Position numbers and translations under genes: made by a program. Below the pieces are notes generated by a model, which was given only the letters and a program-made list of their open reading frames with translations, ran no database searches and was not told the origin of the DNA. From Lachnospiraceae bacterium UBA4364 (lineage in GTDB: Bacteria > Bacillota > Clostridia > Lachnospirales > Lachnospiraceae), in the NCBI GenBank assembly GCA_002393955.1, contig DGSK01000001.1, positions 62,001 to 126,000 of the forward strand: DNA of 64,000 nucleotides, in the 5' to 3' direction. The first letter of the stretch is position 1; each line of letters begins with the position of its first letter. Of the stretch, positions 50,405 to 59,524 are shown piece after piece.

Positions 50405-50695
50405 ATGATGAAATTAGACCTTCAGTTCTTTGCTCATAAGAAGGGTGTGGGATCCACCAAGAACGGCAGAGATTCCGAATCCAAGAGGCTTGGAGCAAAG
50501 AGAGCGGACGGACAGTTCGTAAAAGCCGGTAATATCATCTACAGACAGCGTGGCACCAAGATCCATCCGGGTCTCAATGTTGGACGCGGCGGTGATGATA
50601 CATTATTTGCTACAGCTGACGGTGTTCTTCGTTTTGAGCGCTTAGGCCGTGATAAGAAGCAGGCAAGCGTTTATCCCCAGGCAGAGGAGAAATAA
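50405..50695 (+). CDS. rpmA: 50S ribosomal protein L27 (precursor with Prp site)
   Basis: 96 residues starting 'MMKLDLQFFAHKKGVGSTKNG'. The L-Q-F-F-A/H-K-K-G sequence is the Prp cleavage site, so mature L27 begins at the His-Lys-Lys stretch, whose tail reaches the peptidyl-transferase centre. AGGAGG (50391-50396) serves either ATG 50405 or 50408. Confidence 0.97.
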   Translation: MMKLDLQFFAHKKGVGSTKNGRDSESKRLGAKRADGQFVKAGNIIYRQRGTKIHPGLNVGRGGDDTLFATADGVLRFERLGRDKKQASVYPQAEEK

Positions 50696-50800
50696 ATCTG
50701 TCAGAAGAAGAACGTCACAACGGTTAATATAACTGTTATTTAACAAGCCGCCCGGTTTGTGCATATGCGCAGATCGTAGCGGCTTGATTTGTGATATTAA

Positions 50801-50973
50801 GGGTTACAAGCAGGGAAAATCGAACAAAGCTCGCTTTAGTGAGATTTTCCCTGCTTGTAACCCAAACCGCATGAGCAAGCTGCGAGACGCTTGCAAAGCA
50901 AGCGACGAGACGCATGCAAAGCATGCTACACAGCGGGTTGCGAATGTGGTTTCGAATTGCGGAGCAATTCGTT
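50801..50973. repeat. Compound palindromic intergenic element
   Basis: A 21-bp perfect inverted repeat (50801-50821 and 50843-50863, arms GGGTTACAAGCAGGGAAAATC) encloses a 21-base loop. Three small hairpins with near-identical three-base loops follow: GCTTGC-aaa-GCAAGC (50890-50904), GCATGC-aaa-GCATGC (50913-50927) and CGAATTGC-gga-GCAATTCG (50954-50972). The 361-base gap between rpmA and obgE holds nothing else I can call. A frame across it (50757-50975) is an accident of the repeat. It probably belongs to a dispersed repeat family. Confidence 0.75.
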
Positions 50974-51056
50974 AATATTATGATTTATCATCCACAAATT
51001 TTTATTTATTTTCAATTTATGAGTTTGAAAGAAATCGTGTGAGACAGGAGTTACTT

Positions 51057-52388
51057 ATGTTTGCGGACAGAGCAAGGCTGACACTTGTCAGCGGAAAAGG
51101 CGGAGACGGACATGTCTCTTTCAGAAGGGAAAAATATGTTCCGGATGGCGGCCCTGACGGTGGAGACGGCGGCAGGGGCGGAGATGTAATACTCCGTGTT
51201 GATCCGGGGCTTAATACGCTTATAAATTATAAACACAGAAAGAAATTCGCGGCAACAGACGGTGAAGAAGGCGGCAAGAGAAACTGCAGGGGCAAGGATG
51301 GCACTGATGTTATCCTGCCTTTACCGGAAGGAACAGTTGTCAGGGACGCTGCGACCGGAAAGGTCATAGTAGACTTATCCGGTCAGACGAAAGAATACAC
51401 AATACTTACCGGCGGCAGAGGCGGTGCCGGCAACCAGCATTTTGCATCCTCAACCATGCAGGCTCCAAAATATGCAAAACCCGGCGGACCGGCTAAGACA
51501 GCTGAGGTCATACTGGAGCTTAAGCTTATTGCAGATGTGGGACTTATAGGTTATCCAAGCGTTGGAAAATCTTCTCTTTTAAGAGCTACCACCAATGCCG
51601 AACCTGAGTGCGCAGATTATCATTTTACCACCCTCAATCCGCATCTTGGTGTGGTAGATCTTGGAGACGGCAGTACTTTTGTAATGGCAGATCTTCCGGG
51701 ACTCATAGACGGCGCTGCAGACGGTGCCGGACTTGGCCATCAGTTTTTACGGCATATAGAAAGAAATAAGCTCCTTATACACGTGCTTGATGCCGCAGGG
51801 ACGGAAGGCCGGGATCCCATCGAGGATTTCCACAATATCAATGCTGAATTATCAAAATACAGTCCCGAGGTAGCAGCGCTGCCTCAGGTAATAGCAGCCA
51901 ATAAGATCGATCTGATACCTGCGGAACCTGAAGCTGTCGATGTAGACGAAGACGGAGAGCTGGTCTATGCTCCTGACCCCATAGAACGGATAAGGCAGGA
52001 ACTGGAAACAGACGAAAGGCCTGTTTTCCCAATAAGCACTGCCACCGGTGCCGGAATAAAGCAAATGCTTTCATATGTTTATGAAGCCCTTCAGCACATG
52101 GAGACAGAGGTTAAGATTTTTGAACAGGAATATGACCCTGACATAGCTCTTGCCGGCGGTAACGAGCCATATACCGTAGAATATGACGCCAGGAATGACG
52201 AATATGTCTGTGAGGGGCCCAGGATTGAAAAAATGCTTGGCTATACTAACCTTGAGTCGGAAAAAGGATTTGTATTTTTCCAGAAATTCCTTAAGGAAAA
52301 CGGCATCCTGGATGAACTGGAAAAGCTCGGCATAAAAGACGGCGATACCGTCAGGATCTACGGATTTTCATTTGAATACTATAAATGA
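51057..52388 (+). CDS. obgE: Obg/CgtA GTPase
   Basis: 443 residues from ATG 51057 (GTG 51039 rejected; CAGGAG 51045-51050 is well spaced). Glycine-rich Obg fold ('VSGKGGDGHVSFRREKYVPDGGPDGGDGG'-type, about 1-155); G domain with G1 'GYPSVGKSSLL' (about 165), G3 'DLPGLI', G4 'NKID'; OCT domain at the end ('YTVEYDARNDEYVCEGPRIEKML'-type). It acts in 50S assembly and stress signalling. It starts the obgE-yhbY-nadD-yqeK-rsfS series. Confidence 0.96.
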   Translation: MFADRARLTLVSGKGGDGHVSFRREKYVPDGGPDGGDGGRGGDVILRVDPGLNTLINYKHRKKFAATDGEEGGKRNCRGKDGTDVILPLPEGTVVRDAATGKVIVDLSGQTKEYTILTGGRGGAGNQHFASSTMQAPKYAKPGGPAKTAEVILELKLIADVGLIGYPSVGKSSLLRATTNAEPECADYHFTTLNPHLGVVDLGDGSTFVMADLPGLIDGAADGAGLGHQFLRHIERNKLLIHVLDAAGTEGRDPIEDFHNINAELSKYSPEVAALPQVIAANKIDLIPAEPEAVDVDEDGELVYAPDPIERIRQELETDERPVFPISTATGAGIKQMLSYVYEALQHMETEVKIFEQEYDPDIALAGGNEPYTVEYDARNDEYVCEGPRIEKMLGYTNLESEKGFVFFQKFLKENGILDELEKLGIKDGDTVRIYGFSFEYYK

Positions 52389-52460
52389 TCAGACATTATA
52401 AAAATAGCCTGACAGCAGTTTAAACTGCGGATATAAAACCGCATAAGAAAGAGGAGATCA

Positions 52461-52805
52461 ATGGCAATAACACTTACAAGCAAGCAGAGAGCGTATCTGA
52501 GAGGACTGGCATCCACAGAGAAGCCGTTATTTTCCATAGGCAAGAGTAATCTGACGCCTGAAATAACAAATGCCGTTGCCGAAGCCTTTGCTAACCGTGA
52601 GATTATCAAAGTAAACATCCTTAAAAGCACCGCTGACGAGCAGGACGAGGAAGGGCTAAGGAATATCGGTGAGATACTCGCAGAACGCACGGGCGCTGTC
52701 CTTGTATGCAACATAGGGCGGAAACTTGTTTTATATAAGCCTTTCAAAGAAAGCAAAGATAAAAAGGATAAAAAATACGCAAACCGGATAATATTGCCTA
52801 AATAA
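52461..52805 (+). CDS. yhbY: YhbY/CRM-domain RNA-binding protein
   Basis: 114 residues: 'LTSKQRAYLRGLASTEKPLFSIGKSNLTPEI' and 'NIGEILAERTGAVLVCNIGRKLVLYK' are the CRS1-YhbY pattern. The CRM fold binds pre-ribosomal RNA. A 14-base perfect palindrome (GCAGTTTAAACTGC, 52415-52428) lies in the 72-base gap before it. Confidence 0.94.
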   Translation: MAITLTSKQRAYLRGLASTEKPLFSIGKSNLTPEITNAVAEAFANREIIKVNILKSTADEQDEEGLRNIGEILAERTGAVLVCNIGRKLVLYKPFKESKDKKDKKYANRIILPK

Positions 52806-52838
52806 ATGGCATAACCGTACACTAAAAAAAGGATAAAC

Positions 52839-53621
52839 ATGGGATTACCTTTCTTTAAGAAAAAGAATAATAACGGTAACAAAACTGTTGCTGCAAAGAA
52901 AAAACTATGCGTATTCGGCGGAACTTTCGATCCCATGCACAGGGCTCATCTTAACATGGCATTCAAGGCCTGCAGGACTTATTCCATAGACAGGATGCTA
53001 TTTATGCCGAGTGGCGAGTCATACTTTAAGACAGGAGTAAGCAGCGCAGAGGACAGACTCGAGATTTGCCGCCTTTCAGTACAGGAATACTCTGAACTTC
53101 CTGAAGTCAGAGACGGACTCACATCCTGTGAATGGGGAGTCTCCGACTTGGAAGTAAAAAGGGAAGGTAAAACATATACATACGAGACTATAGAGACACT
53201 GCGTACCCAATTTCCGGACTATGACATTTATTTTCTTGTAGGAGAGGACACATTAAGGAGTATGGAGACTTGGCGTGAACCGCAGATAGTATTTGCGGGA
53301 TGCATCATAATAGCTGCCGCCAGACCCTCCAGACGGGGACAGATTTTTGATGAAAGCGGCCACGAGATTCATAATGATGGAGATCAGCAGGCAGGAAATC
53401 GTATTTCAGCCGCAGGTAGTTCCGTTAACATCGAACGTCTTGAAGACCTTCAGACCAGACTTATGAAGCATTATCCTGCCGAGATACACATTATGCGATT
53501 TGATGAAGATATGTCTTCGTCAGCCATTAAGGAAGATATAAGAGCTGACAGAGATGTTTCCGACAGGCTTATGCCGTCAGCGTATGGCTATATTATTGAG
53601 AATAGCATGTATTTACAGTAA
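52839..53621 (+). CDS. nadD: Nicotinate-nucleotide adenylyltransferase
   Basis: 260 residues. The nucleotidyl-transferase motif 'VFGGTFDPMHRAHLNMAF' lies at about 27-44 and the C-terminal 'SSSAIKEDIR' helix near 228. It makes NaAD from NaMN and ATP. There is a 25-residue basic N-terminal extension and an extra polar loop of about 40 residues (from 'RRGQIFDESGHE' to 'SSVNIERLEDL') inserted where most NadD have a short turn. One-base overlap (TAATG) with yqeK. Confidence 0.93.
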   Translation: MGLPFFKKKNNNGNKTVAAKKKLCVFGGTFDPMHRAHLNMAFKACRTYSIDRMLFMPSGESYFKTGVSSAEDRLEICRLSVQEYSELPEVRDGLTSCEWGVSDLEVKREGKTYTYETIETLRTQFPDYDIYFLVGEDTLRSMETWREPQIVFAGCIIIAAARPSRRGQIFDESGHEIHNDGDQQAGNRISAAGSSVNIERLEDLQTRLMKHYPAEIHIMRFDEDMSSSAIKEDIRADRDVSDRLMPSAYGYIIENSMYLQ

Positions 53622-54340
53622 TGAACACTATGGCAGACACAAAAAAGAAAACAGATATTCCTTTTCCAACAGCCGAAAGCTACGGCAAGGATCCTGCGGC
53701 AATTCCGGGTACGGATATTCTAAAGGATGCGGCGTCCTTAAATGATGCCTATGATTTTGTAAAAATGAAAAAACGTCTTGCTAAGAAGCTTGACCCGAAG
53801 CGTTACGAACACTCCATGGGAGTAGCCTACACCGCGGCAGCCCTTGCCATGGCTTATGATGAGGACATGATAAAGGCATATACAGCAGGCGTGCTCCATG
53901 ACTGTGCCAAATGTCTCAGTGATGAGGAACGTGATGAATACTGTAAAAAATATAAGGTTGAACTTACACAGATTGAAAAGGACCACCCATTCCTGATCCA
54001 TGCAAAGCTGGGGGCCGTTTTGGCTAAAGAAAAATATGGGGTGAAGGATCCGGAGATACTGTCAGCAATCAGGTGGCATACTACCGGGCGTCCGGATATG
54101 AGCATGCTTGAGGCGATAATCTTTTCAGCGGATTTTATCGAACCTAACAGAAAACCTCTTATCTGCCTTCCTAAAATAAGGAGTATAATATTCAGTGACA
54201 TGGATATGGCCTTATATCTCATACTGGAGCAGACGCTGGTACATCTGGAGCATAAGGGGCAGGCGATAGATGAGTACTCAATGCAGGCAGCTGAATACTA
54301 CAGAAAAAAGATAAACGAAAGACAGACTAACATTAAATAA
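53621..54340 (+). CDS. yqeK: HD-domain protein YqeK (diadenosine tetraphosphatase type)
   Basis: 239 residues. HD-domain ligands: His in 'RYEHSMGVAYTAAAL', His-Asp in 'GVLHDCAKCL', and later 'HPFLIHAKLGA', 'AIRWHTTGRPDMS', 'FSADFIEPNR'. YqeK family enzymes hydrolyse Ap4A to two ADP. There is an N-terminal extension of about 50 residues before the HD domain. ATG 53621 overlaps the nadD stop; ATG 53630 is an alternative. Confidence 0.9.
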   Translation: MNTMADTKKKTDIPFPTAESYGKDPAAIPGTDILKDAASLNDAYDFVKMKKRLAKKLDPKRYEHSMGVAYTAAALAMAYDEDMIKAYTAGVLHDCAKCLSDEERDEYCKKYKVELTQIEKDHPFLIHAKLGAVLAKEKYGVKDPEILSAIRWHTTGRPDMSMLEAIIFSADFIEPNRKPLICLPKIRSIIFSDMDMALYLILEQTLVHLEHKGQAIDEYSMQAAEYYRKKINERQTNIK

Positions 54341-54373
54341 ACAGATACTAAATATAAATGAAAGGAACCCATT

Positions 54374-54721
54374 ATGGACTCAAGGGAAAAAGCAAAGATA
54401 GCAGTAAGCGCAATGGAGGATAAGAAAGCAGAAGATATAAGGGTGATCGAAATTTCCGAAGTATCTTCCATAGGTGACTACTTTATAATCTGCAATGGCT
54501 CAAATATAAGCCAGGTGCAGGCTATTACAGACGAGATAGATGAAAGGCTCGGACGCCAGGGTGTAACCGCTGCCCATGTGGAAGGCTACCGCAACGCAGG
54601 ATGGATACTTATGGACTACAGCGACGTGATAATCCATGTTTTCGATAAGGATAACAGACTGTTTTATAATCTGGAACGTATCTGGAAGGATGGAAAAGAA
54701 ATAGATTCCGGAAGTCTTTGA
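54374..54721 (+). CDS. rsfS: Ribosomal silencing factor RsfS
   Basis: 115 residues with the RsfS signatures 'DIRVIEISEVSSIGDYFIICNGSNISQVQAI', 'VEGYRNAGWILMDYSDVIIHVF' and 'YNLERIWKDG'. It binds L14 and blocks subunit joining in starvation. Standard place after yqeK; AAAGGAA upstream. Confidence 0.95.
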   Translation: MDSREKAKIAVSAMEDKKAEDIRVIEISEVSSIGDYFIICNGSNISQVQAITDEIDERLGRQGVTAAHVEGYRNAGWILMDYSDVIIHVFDKDNRLFYNLERIWKDGKEIDSGSL

Positions 54722-54772
54722 CGTCAACTGTAAACGATAAAATAAAAAAAAGGGGGAGCAGGGATAGGGATA

Positions 54773-57700
54773 ATGGATATCGATCTGTACAATACTTTGC
54801 TTATAATACAGTATGTCTGTATCTTCGGTCTTTTCGTTGAGAGCTGGATCATCATCCGCAAATGGAAAAACAAGATCCATTCCTTTCTGCTTTTAAGCTG
54901 CCTTGCTGCTCTGATCAATAATCTGGGATATCTTCTCGAGCTCAGGTCGGTATCGCTGGATGCATACATTTCCTCATTGAAATTTTCTTATATGGGAAGG
55001 GTCTGGTACGCCTTTTTCATGTTCCTGTTCCTGACAGAACTGATCAGGATAAAGATTCCAAGCCTGATAATCAGAACTCTTATAGTACTGCATGCGACAG
55101 TTTTCATGATCGTCATGACAGTGCAGTACCACCAGCTTTATTATACAAGCATATATTTTACATCTGATGGTCCTGTTCCTAAAATCGTTCACGAAAACGG
55201 ACCCGTTCATCATTTCTTTATGCTTCTCCAGATATGCTATATAATCTTTGGACTGGGCATGCTTTTATGGGCTCGCCATAAAGAGAAGAATAAATTTATC
55301 AGAAAACGGTATTTTATCATAATGCTGGCGATCTTTGTGGAAAGCTTATTCTTCTTCATTCAGCTTTTCGGTCTGCTCCCGTTAACAAACGTTTTTGATG
55401 TCACATTATTAGGCTATTTCTTTGGCACAATAATAATGCTGATCGCAATCTTTTCGTACGACCTGCTGGGAACGCAAGAGATTGCAAAAGACTTCATTGT
55501 CGACAGGATATCAGAAGGGATAATCGCTGTGGATAATGACGGAATAATCAGGTATTACAATGAACCTGCGCTGGCACTTTTCCCTGAACTCTCTGATAAT
55601 GCCACGACAGTACCGGCAGAGATCACAAATGCACTTTCTGAAGACGGAAACATCCGGCGAAACGGCAGGATCTACAATCCTGAAGATAATGATCTGGTAC
55701 ACGACGGAAAGGTGTTCGGAACAATATATGCTCTCGTGGATGAAACTGAGCACATACAATACATGTCGGATCTGCAGGAACAGAGGGATATTGCAGACAG
55801 TGCCAATGCGGCCAAGAGCAGGTTTCTTGCAAATATGTCCCATGAGATCAGGACTCCCATAAATGCAGTGCTTGGCATGGATGAAATGATACTTCGTGAG
55901 AGCCGGGAGGATACCATACGTTCATACGCATCGGATATCATGTCTGCAGGAAAAACGCTGCTTTCACTAATCAATGACATTCTCGATTTTTCAAAAGTCG
56001 AGGAAGGCAGGATGGAGATAATCCCTGTCCAGTACGAGTTGGCTACCCTTATCAATGATCTGGTGAACATGATAAGTGACCGCGCCGTCAAAAAGAGTCT
56101 AAAGTTCAATGTAGAGGTAAATGAGAATATTCCGCATTTGCTTTTCGGCGATGAGATGCGCATAAGGCAGTGTGCCCTGAATGTACTTACAAACGCCGTG
56201 AAATATACCGAAAAGGGCTCTGTTTCTCTGAAAATCGACTATAAGGAAAAAGACTGGGAGAATATCATTCTTCAGTTTACCGTTTCTGATACCGGCATCG
56301 GCATGAAGGCAGAGGATATCGAAAAGCTTTTTCAGCCCTATCAGCGTATTGAAGAAGAAAGAAACAGAGCCATTGAGGGAACCGGCCTTGGAATGAGTAT
56401 TACCAGACAGCTGCTTGACCTGATGGGAACCGAACTCGAAGTACAGAGTGAATATGGAAAAGGCTCTGTATTTTCATTTGCCATAGAGCAGAAAATAATC
56501 GATCCTGACAAGATCGGCGATTATGCCAGAAGATTCTCGGAAATAAAGGAAAAAGACCATGTTTACCGGGAACTTTTCCATGCGCCGGATGCAAGGATAC
56601 TCGTGGTGGACGATACGGAGATGAACCTCACGGTAATGCAGAGTCTGCTTAAGCAGACACAGATCCGTATAGATACCGCATCTACCGGAAAGGATGCCAT
56701 AACGCTTGCAACAGTCAATAAGTATGATGTGCTTTTCATTGACCATATGATGCCGGATATGGACGGTATAGAGACTCTAAAACACATCCGTGAATCAGGT
56801 AAAAATCAGAGTACTGCCGCTGTGGCACTCACCGCAAACGCAGTATCAGGAGCAAGGGACAGTTATATAAACGCTGGATTTTCCGACTATCTTTCAAAAC
56901 CTGTCGACAGTTCATTGCTTGAGCAGATGCTTTATACTTATATTCCTAAGGATAAGCTGCAAAAAGTAACAGAGGACAGCAGTAAGGTCAGAGAAAACAG
57001 ATTCCTTGAAAGATCAAGGATATTTGTTATCGATGATGATGAAACCGTATGCTCCATGATAGGAAGTATACTGTCACCGCTTTATGAAACAGAGATAAGC
57101 CTGACAGGAACGGATGCCGTAAAGCGGATAACCGAGTATGATCCGGACCTTGTTATCCTTGACATTCATCTTTCTGATGGGAACGGATTCGAGATAATGG
57201 ACGGACTGAAAAAAGAAGACCGGACTGCGGCCATTCCCGTATTGCTTGTTACCGGAGATGACGATAACCAGACAGAGGAAAATGCTTTCCGACGCGGTGC
57301 TTCAGACTTTATCAGAAAGCCGTTTGCACCGGATATTCTGAAGCAGAGGACCAAAAGGATCATAGAGCTCTACCATTATCAGCGTTCCATTGAAGATGAA
57401 GTCAGAAAACAGACAGGTCGCAGCAAGCGTCTTTCCAGAGAGATGATGCTTGCCCTCTCTAAAACAGTTGATACCAAAGACCATTATACAGACGGTCATT
57501 CCAGACGAGTGGCGGCAATGTCTGCGGAAATCGCAAGAAGGCTCGGAAAATCAGCTGACGAGCAGGTAGAGATATTCGAAATCGGTCTTTTGCATGATAT
57601 AGGAAAAATCGGAGTCCACGAAGATATTATCCATAAAGAAACAAGGCTTACGGATGATGAATTTTCCGAAATTAAAGCCCACACGCTCAAAGGTGATGAG

Positions 57701-58489
57701 ATACTGAAAGAGATCACTGATATGCCAAGGCTCAGGCAGGGGGCCAGATGGCATCATGAACATTTTGATGGAAAAGGATATCCTGACGGTCTTAAGGGAA
57801 ATGATATTCCTGAAGCAGCACGTATAGTCTGCGTTGCCGACTGTTACGATGCAATGACAAGCACCAGGACTTATTCAGTACCTAAAAAGCAGTCTGAAGT
57901 AAGGGCTGAGATAGAAAGATGTAAAAACACATGGTTTGATCCTGTTATCGCTGATGTAATGCTTGCAATGATCGATGAGGATAAGGAATATCGTATGAAT
58001 GAGAAAGCTGATATATCCGGGATATGGAAAGAATATGACAGGCTCTGGACTAACCCTTCCGAGGAAAAAGTCTCCATATCAGTTTCATCTCCAGTCAGTG
58101 ATAACTCTTCAGATACTGAAGACAGCATTGCACTCCCTGAATGGCTTGTTTCACAGACTGTCCTTGATACAGACACCGGACTTAGGAACTGCGGCTCTGT
58201 GGAGGGATACCTGGCTGTTTTGGCTACATTCCGTAATACTGCTGAAAAGAAGGAAAAAGAGATCAGGAAGTATTACGATGAATCTGACTGGGACAATTTT
58301 ACCGTCAAGGTACATGCGTTAAAAAGCTCGGCGAGAATAATAGGTGCTATGGAACTTGCCGTATTAGCTGAAAGGCTTGAAAATGCCGGGAAGGAAAAAG
58401 ATGCTGATCTGATATGTAAAAAAATAGCAGAATTTCTTCAAATGTATGATGGAACCGTTAAAGCATTGGCAGACACCGGCAATATATAA
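54773..58489 (+). CDS. 7TM hybrid histidine kinase with two receivers, HD-GYP and Hpt domains
   Basis: 1238 residues. An N-terminal 7-helix His-kinase-7TM sensor (about 1-225), a PAS-like segment (about 245-345), HisKA 'MSHEIRTPINAVLGMDEM' (His about 356) and HATPase with 'DTGIGM' and 'GTGLGMSI'. Receiver 1 has Asp in 'LFIDHMMPDMDG', receiver 2 Asp in 'VILDIHLSDGNG'. HD-GYP follows ('LLHDIGKIGVHEDII', 'HHEHFDGKGYPDGLKG'), a cyclic-di-GMP phosphodiesterase signature, and finally an Hpt domain with His in 'VKVHALKSSARIIGA' (about 1180). A whole phosphorelay and its second-messenger output sit in one chain. An AGGGATAGGGATA leader precedes ATG 54773. Confidence 0.93.
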   Translation: MDIDLYNTLLIIQYVCIFGLFVESWIIIRKWKNKIHSFLLLSCLAALINNLGYLLELRSVSLDAYISSLKFSYMGRVWYAFFMFLFLTELIRIKIPSLIIRTLIVLHATVFMIVMTVQYHQLYYTSIYFTSDGPVPKIVHENGPVHHFFMLLQICYIIFGLGMLLWARHKEKNKFIRKRYFIIMLAIFVESLFFFIQLFGLLPLTNVFDVTLLGYFFGTIIMLIAIFSYDLLGTQEIAKDFIVDRISEGIIAVDNDGIIRYYNEPALALFPELSDNATTVPAEITNALSEDGNIRRNGRIYNPEDNDLVHDGKVFGTIYALVDETEHIQYMSDLQEQRDIADSANAAKSRFLANMSHEIRTPINAVLGMDEMILRESREDTIRSYASDIMSAGKTLLSLINDILDFSKVEEGRMEIIPVQYELATLINDLVNMISDRAVKKSLKFNVEVNENIPHLLFGDEMRIRQCALNVLTNAVKYTEKGSVSLKIDYKEKDWENIILQFTVSDTGIGMKAEDIEKLFQPYQRIEEERNRAIEGTGLGMSITRQLLDLMGTELEVQSEYGKGSVFSFAIEQKIIDPDKIGDYARRFSEIKEKDHVYRELFHAPDARILVVDDTEMNLTVMQSLLKQTQIRIDTASTGKDAITLATVNKYDVLFIDHMMPDMDGIETLKHIRESGKNQSTAAVALTANAVSGARDSYINAGFSDYLSKPVDSSLLEQMLYTYIPKDKLQKVTEDSSKVRENRFLERSRIFVIDDDETVCSMIGSILSPLYETEISLTGTDAVKRITEYDPDLVILDIHLSDGNGFEIMDGLKKEDRTAAIPVLLVTGDDDNQTEENAFRRGASDFIRKPFAPDILKQRTKRIIELYHYQRSIEDEVRKQTGRSKRLSREMMLALSKTVDTKDHYTDGHSRRVAAMSAEIARRLGKSADEQVEIFEIGLLHDIGKIGVHEDIIHKETRLTDDEFSEIKAHTLKGDEILKEITDMPRLRQGARWHHEHFDGKGYPDGLKGNDIPEAARIVCVADCYDAMTSTRTYSVPKKQSEVRAEIERCKNTWFDPVIADVMLAMIDEDKEYRMNEKADISGIWKEYDRLWTNPSEEKVSISVSSPVSDNSSDTEDSIALPEWLVSQTVLDTDTGLRNCGSVEGYLAVLATFRNTAEKKEKEIRKYYDESDWDNFTVKVHALKSSARIIGAMELAVLAERLENAGKEKDADLICKKIAEFLQMYDGTVKALADTGNI

Positions 58490-58510
58490 CAGGGATGCTT
58501 ATCATGACAA

Positions 58511-58558
58511 AAAATCCCGGTCATATCCTTTACGTGAAGGGTGGATCGGGATTTTTTA
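58511..58558 (+). terminator. Intrinsic terminator after the hybrid kinase gene
   Basis: The stem pairs AAAATCCCGGTC (58511-58522) with GATCGGGATTTT (58544-58555, one G-T pair), with an inner CCTT/AAGG pair and a T6 run. It faces the converging lexA gene and may work in both directions. Confidence 0.75.
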
Positions 58559-58594
58559 TATTGATCTTTATACTGTTTTTTATTAATTTATGTT

Positions 58595-59212
58595 TTAAAG
58601 AGTCCTGAACACAGCAAAAACCCTGCCCAGGATAACGCATTCATCCACAATTATCGGATCCATCGTGTCATTTTCAGGCTGAAGTCTTATGTGGCCTTTT
58701 TCCTTATAAAATGTCTTTACTGTGGCTGAATCATCAATAAGAGCAACCACTATTTCGCCGTTTCGGGCGGTGTTACACTGTTCAACAAATACCATGTCTC
58801 CGTCAAAGATACCTGCATTTATCATGCTTTCGCCTTTAACATTAAGTACAAAGCATTCGGCATTTGGTGTTATTGACATAGGAAGCGGAAAATAGCTTTC
58901 AACATTTTCGGTCGCAAGTATAGGCTGTCCTGCGGCAACTCTGCCAACTACCGGAACGGAGGTAAGCTCCTCCTGCCGCATCACCTGATATGATTCGTCT
59001 ATGATCTCAATAGCCCTGGTCTTGGAAGGATCCCTGTGTATATATCCTTTTCTTTCAAGAGTAGCAAGGTGTGCATGTACCGATGAGGTTGATTTAAGAT
59101 CTACACCTGCGCATATATCACGTACAGTAGGCGGATATGATTTTTTTCTGGTCCAGTCTTTAATAAAATCGTATATCAGCTGCTGCTTCTCTGTAAGTTT
59201 TTCCAATGCCAT
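58595..59212 (-). CDS. lexA: LexA repressor
   Basis: 205 residues from the ATG at 59212 (MALEKLTEKQQLIYDFI), with AGGAGG seven bases before it on the minus strand; an in-frame upstream start at 59260 is rejected. Winged-helix domain ('SYPPTVRDICAGVDLKSTSSVHAHL'-type), the Ala-Gly cleavage site in 'VAAGQPIL', and the catalytic Ser in 'GESM' and Lys in 'ATVKTFY'. It represses the SOS regulon and is destroyed with RecA filament help. LexA boxes in its own promoter and in the divergent LysM promoter indicate autoregulation. Confidence 0.96.
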   Translation of the reverse strand: MALEKLTEKQQLIYDFIKDWTRKKSYPPTVRDICAGVDLKSTSSVHAHLATLERKGYIHRDPSKTRAIEIIDESYQVMRQEELTSVPVVGRVAAGQPILATENVESYFPLPMSITPNAECFVLNVKGESMINAGIFDGDMVFVEQCNTARNGEIVVALIDDSATVKTFYKEKGHIRLQPENDTMDPIIVDECVILGRVFAVFRTL

Positions 59213-59273
59213 TTTGTATCCTCCTGTTATGCCTTGTATTTTAAATCGGAATTCTTCCATAAATCATAAAATA

Positions 59274-59302
59274 ATAATAACATATGTTCGCCTAAAAGGC
59301 AA
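59274..59302 (-). promoter_or_regulatory. lexA promoter with LexA box in the spacer
   Basis: On the minus strand TTGCCT (59302-59297), a 17-base spacer and TATTAT (59279-59274). The box at 59277-59290 reads CGAACATATGTTAT on this strand, matching CGAAC-N4-GTTCG except in the last two bases. Confidence 0.7.
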
Positions 59303-59325
59303 ACATATTTTCAGAACAAATTTTC

Positions 59326-59339
59326 CGAACATAATTTCG
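59326..59339. promoter_or_regulatory. LexA box between lexA and the LysM gene
   Basis: CGAACATAATTTCG matches the Gram-positive consensus CGAAC-N4-GTTCG except for one base. It lies between the two divergent promoters and could serve both. Confidence 0.65.
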
Positions 59340-59347
59340 ATTTTCTC

Positions 59348-59376
59348 TTGACAAAAAAACACCTGTTCGATATACT
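59348..59376 (+). promoter_or_regulatory. Promoter of the SOS LysM gene
   Basis: Consensus TTGACA (59348-59353), a 17-base spacer and TATACT (59371-59376). An imperfect LexA box (AAAACACCTGTTCG, 59356-59369) fills the spacer, so LexA binding would occlude polymerase. Confidence 0.8.
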
Positions 59377-59386
59377 ACAAACATAG

Positions 59387-59416
59387 CGAACAGGCGTTCA
59401 TGCGAAATAATGTTCG
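59387..59416. promoter_or_regulatory. Two LexA boxes in the leader of the LysM gene
   Basis: CGAACAGGCGTTCA (59387-59400) and CGAAATAATGTTCG (59403-59416), each one base from consensus, lie just downstream of the predicted transcription start. Confidence 0.7.
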
Positions 59417-59524
59417 GTCATAGTGTTAAGTATAAGCAGTAAACGGTCCCAGGCAGGACGATTATCTGATTATTATCAACAGACAGTCAGATCATTACAA
59501 GTGGTTGTTACACGGGAGGATGAA

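Noticed and set aside
50757..50975. 72-codon frame between rpmA and obgE
   Set aside because: It runs straight through the large palindrome and the mini-hairpins, has no ribosome site, and its sequence is explained by the repeats.
59423..59524. Longer N-terminus or upstream peptide for the SOS LysM protein
   Set aside because: The frame is open but has no ribosome site, while GGGAGGA lies directly before ATG 59525.
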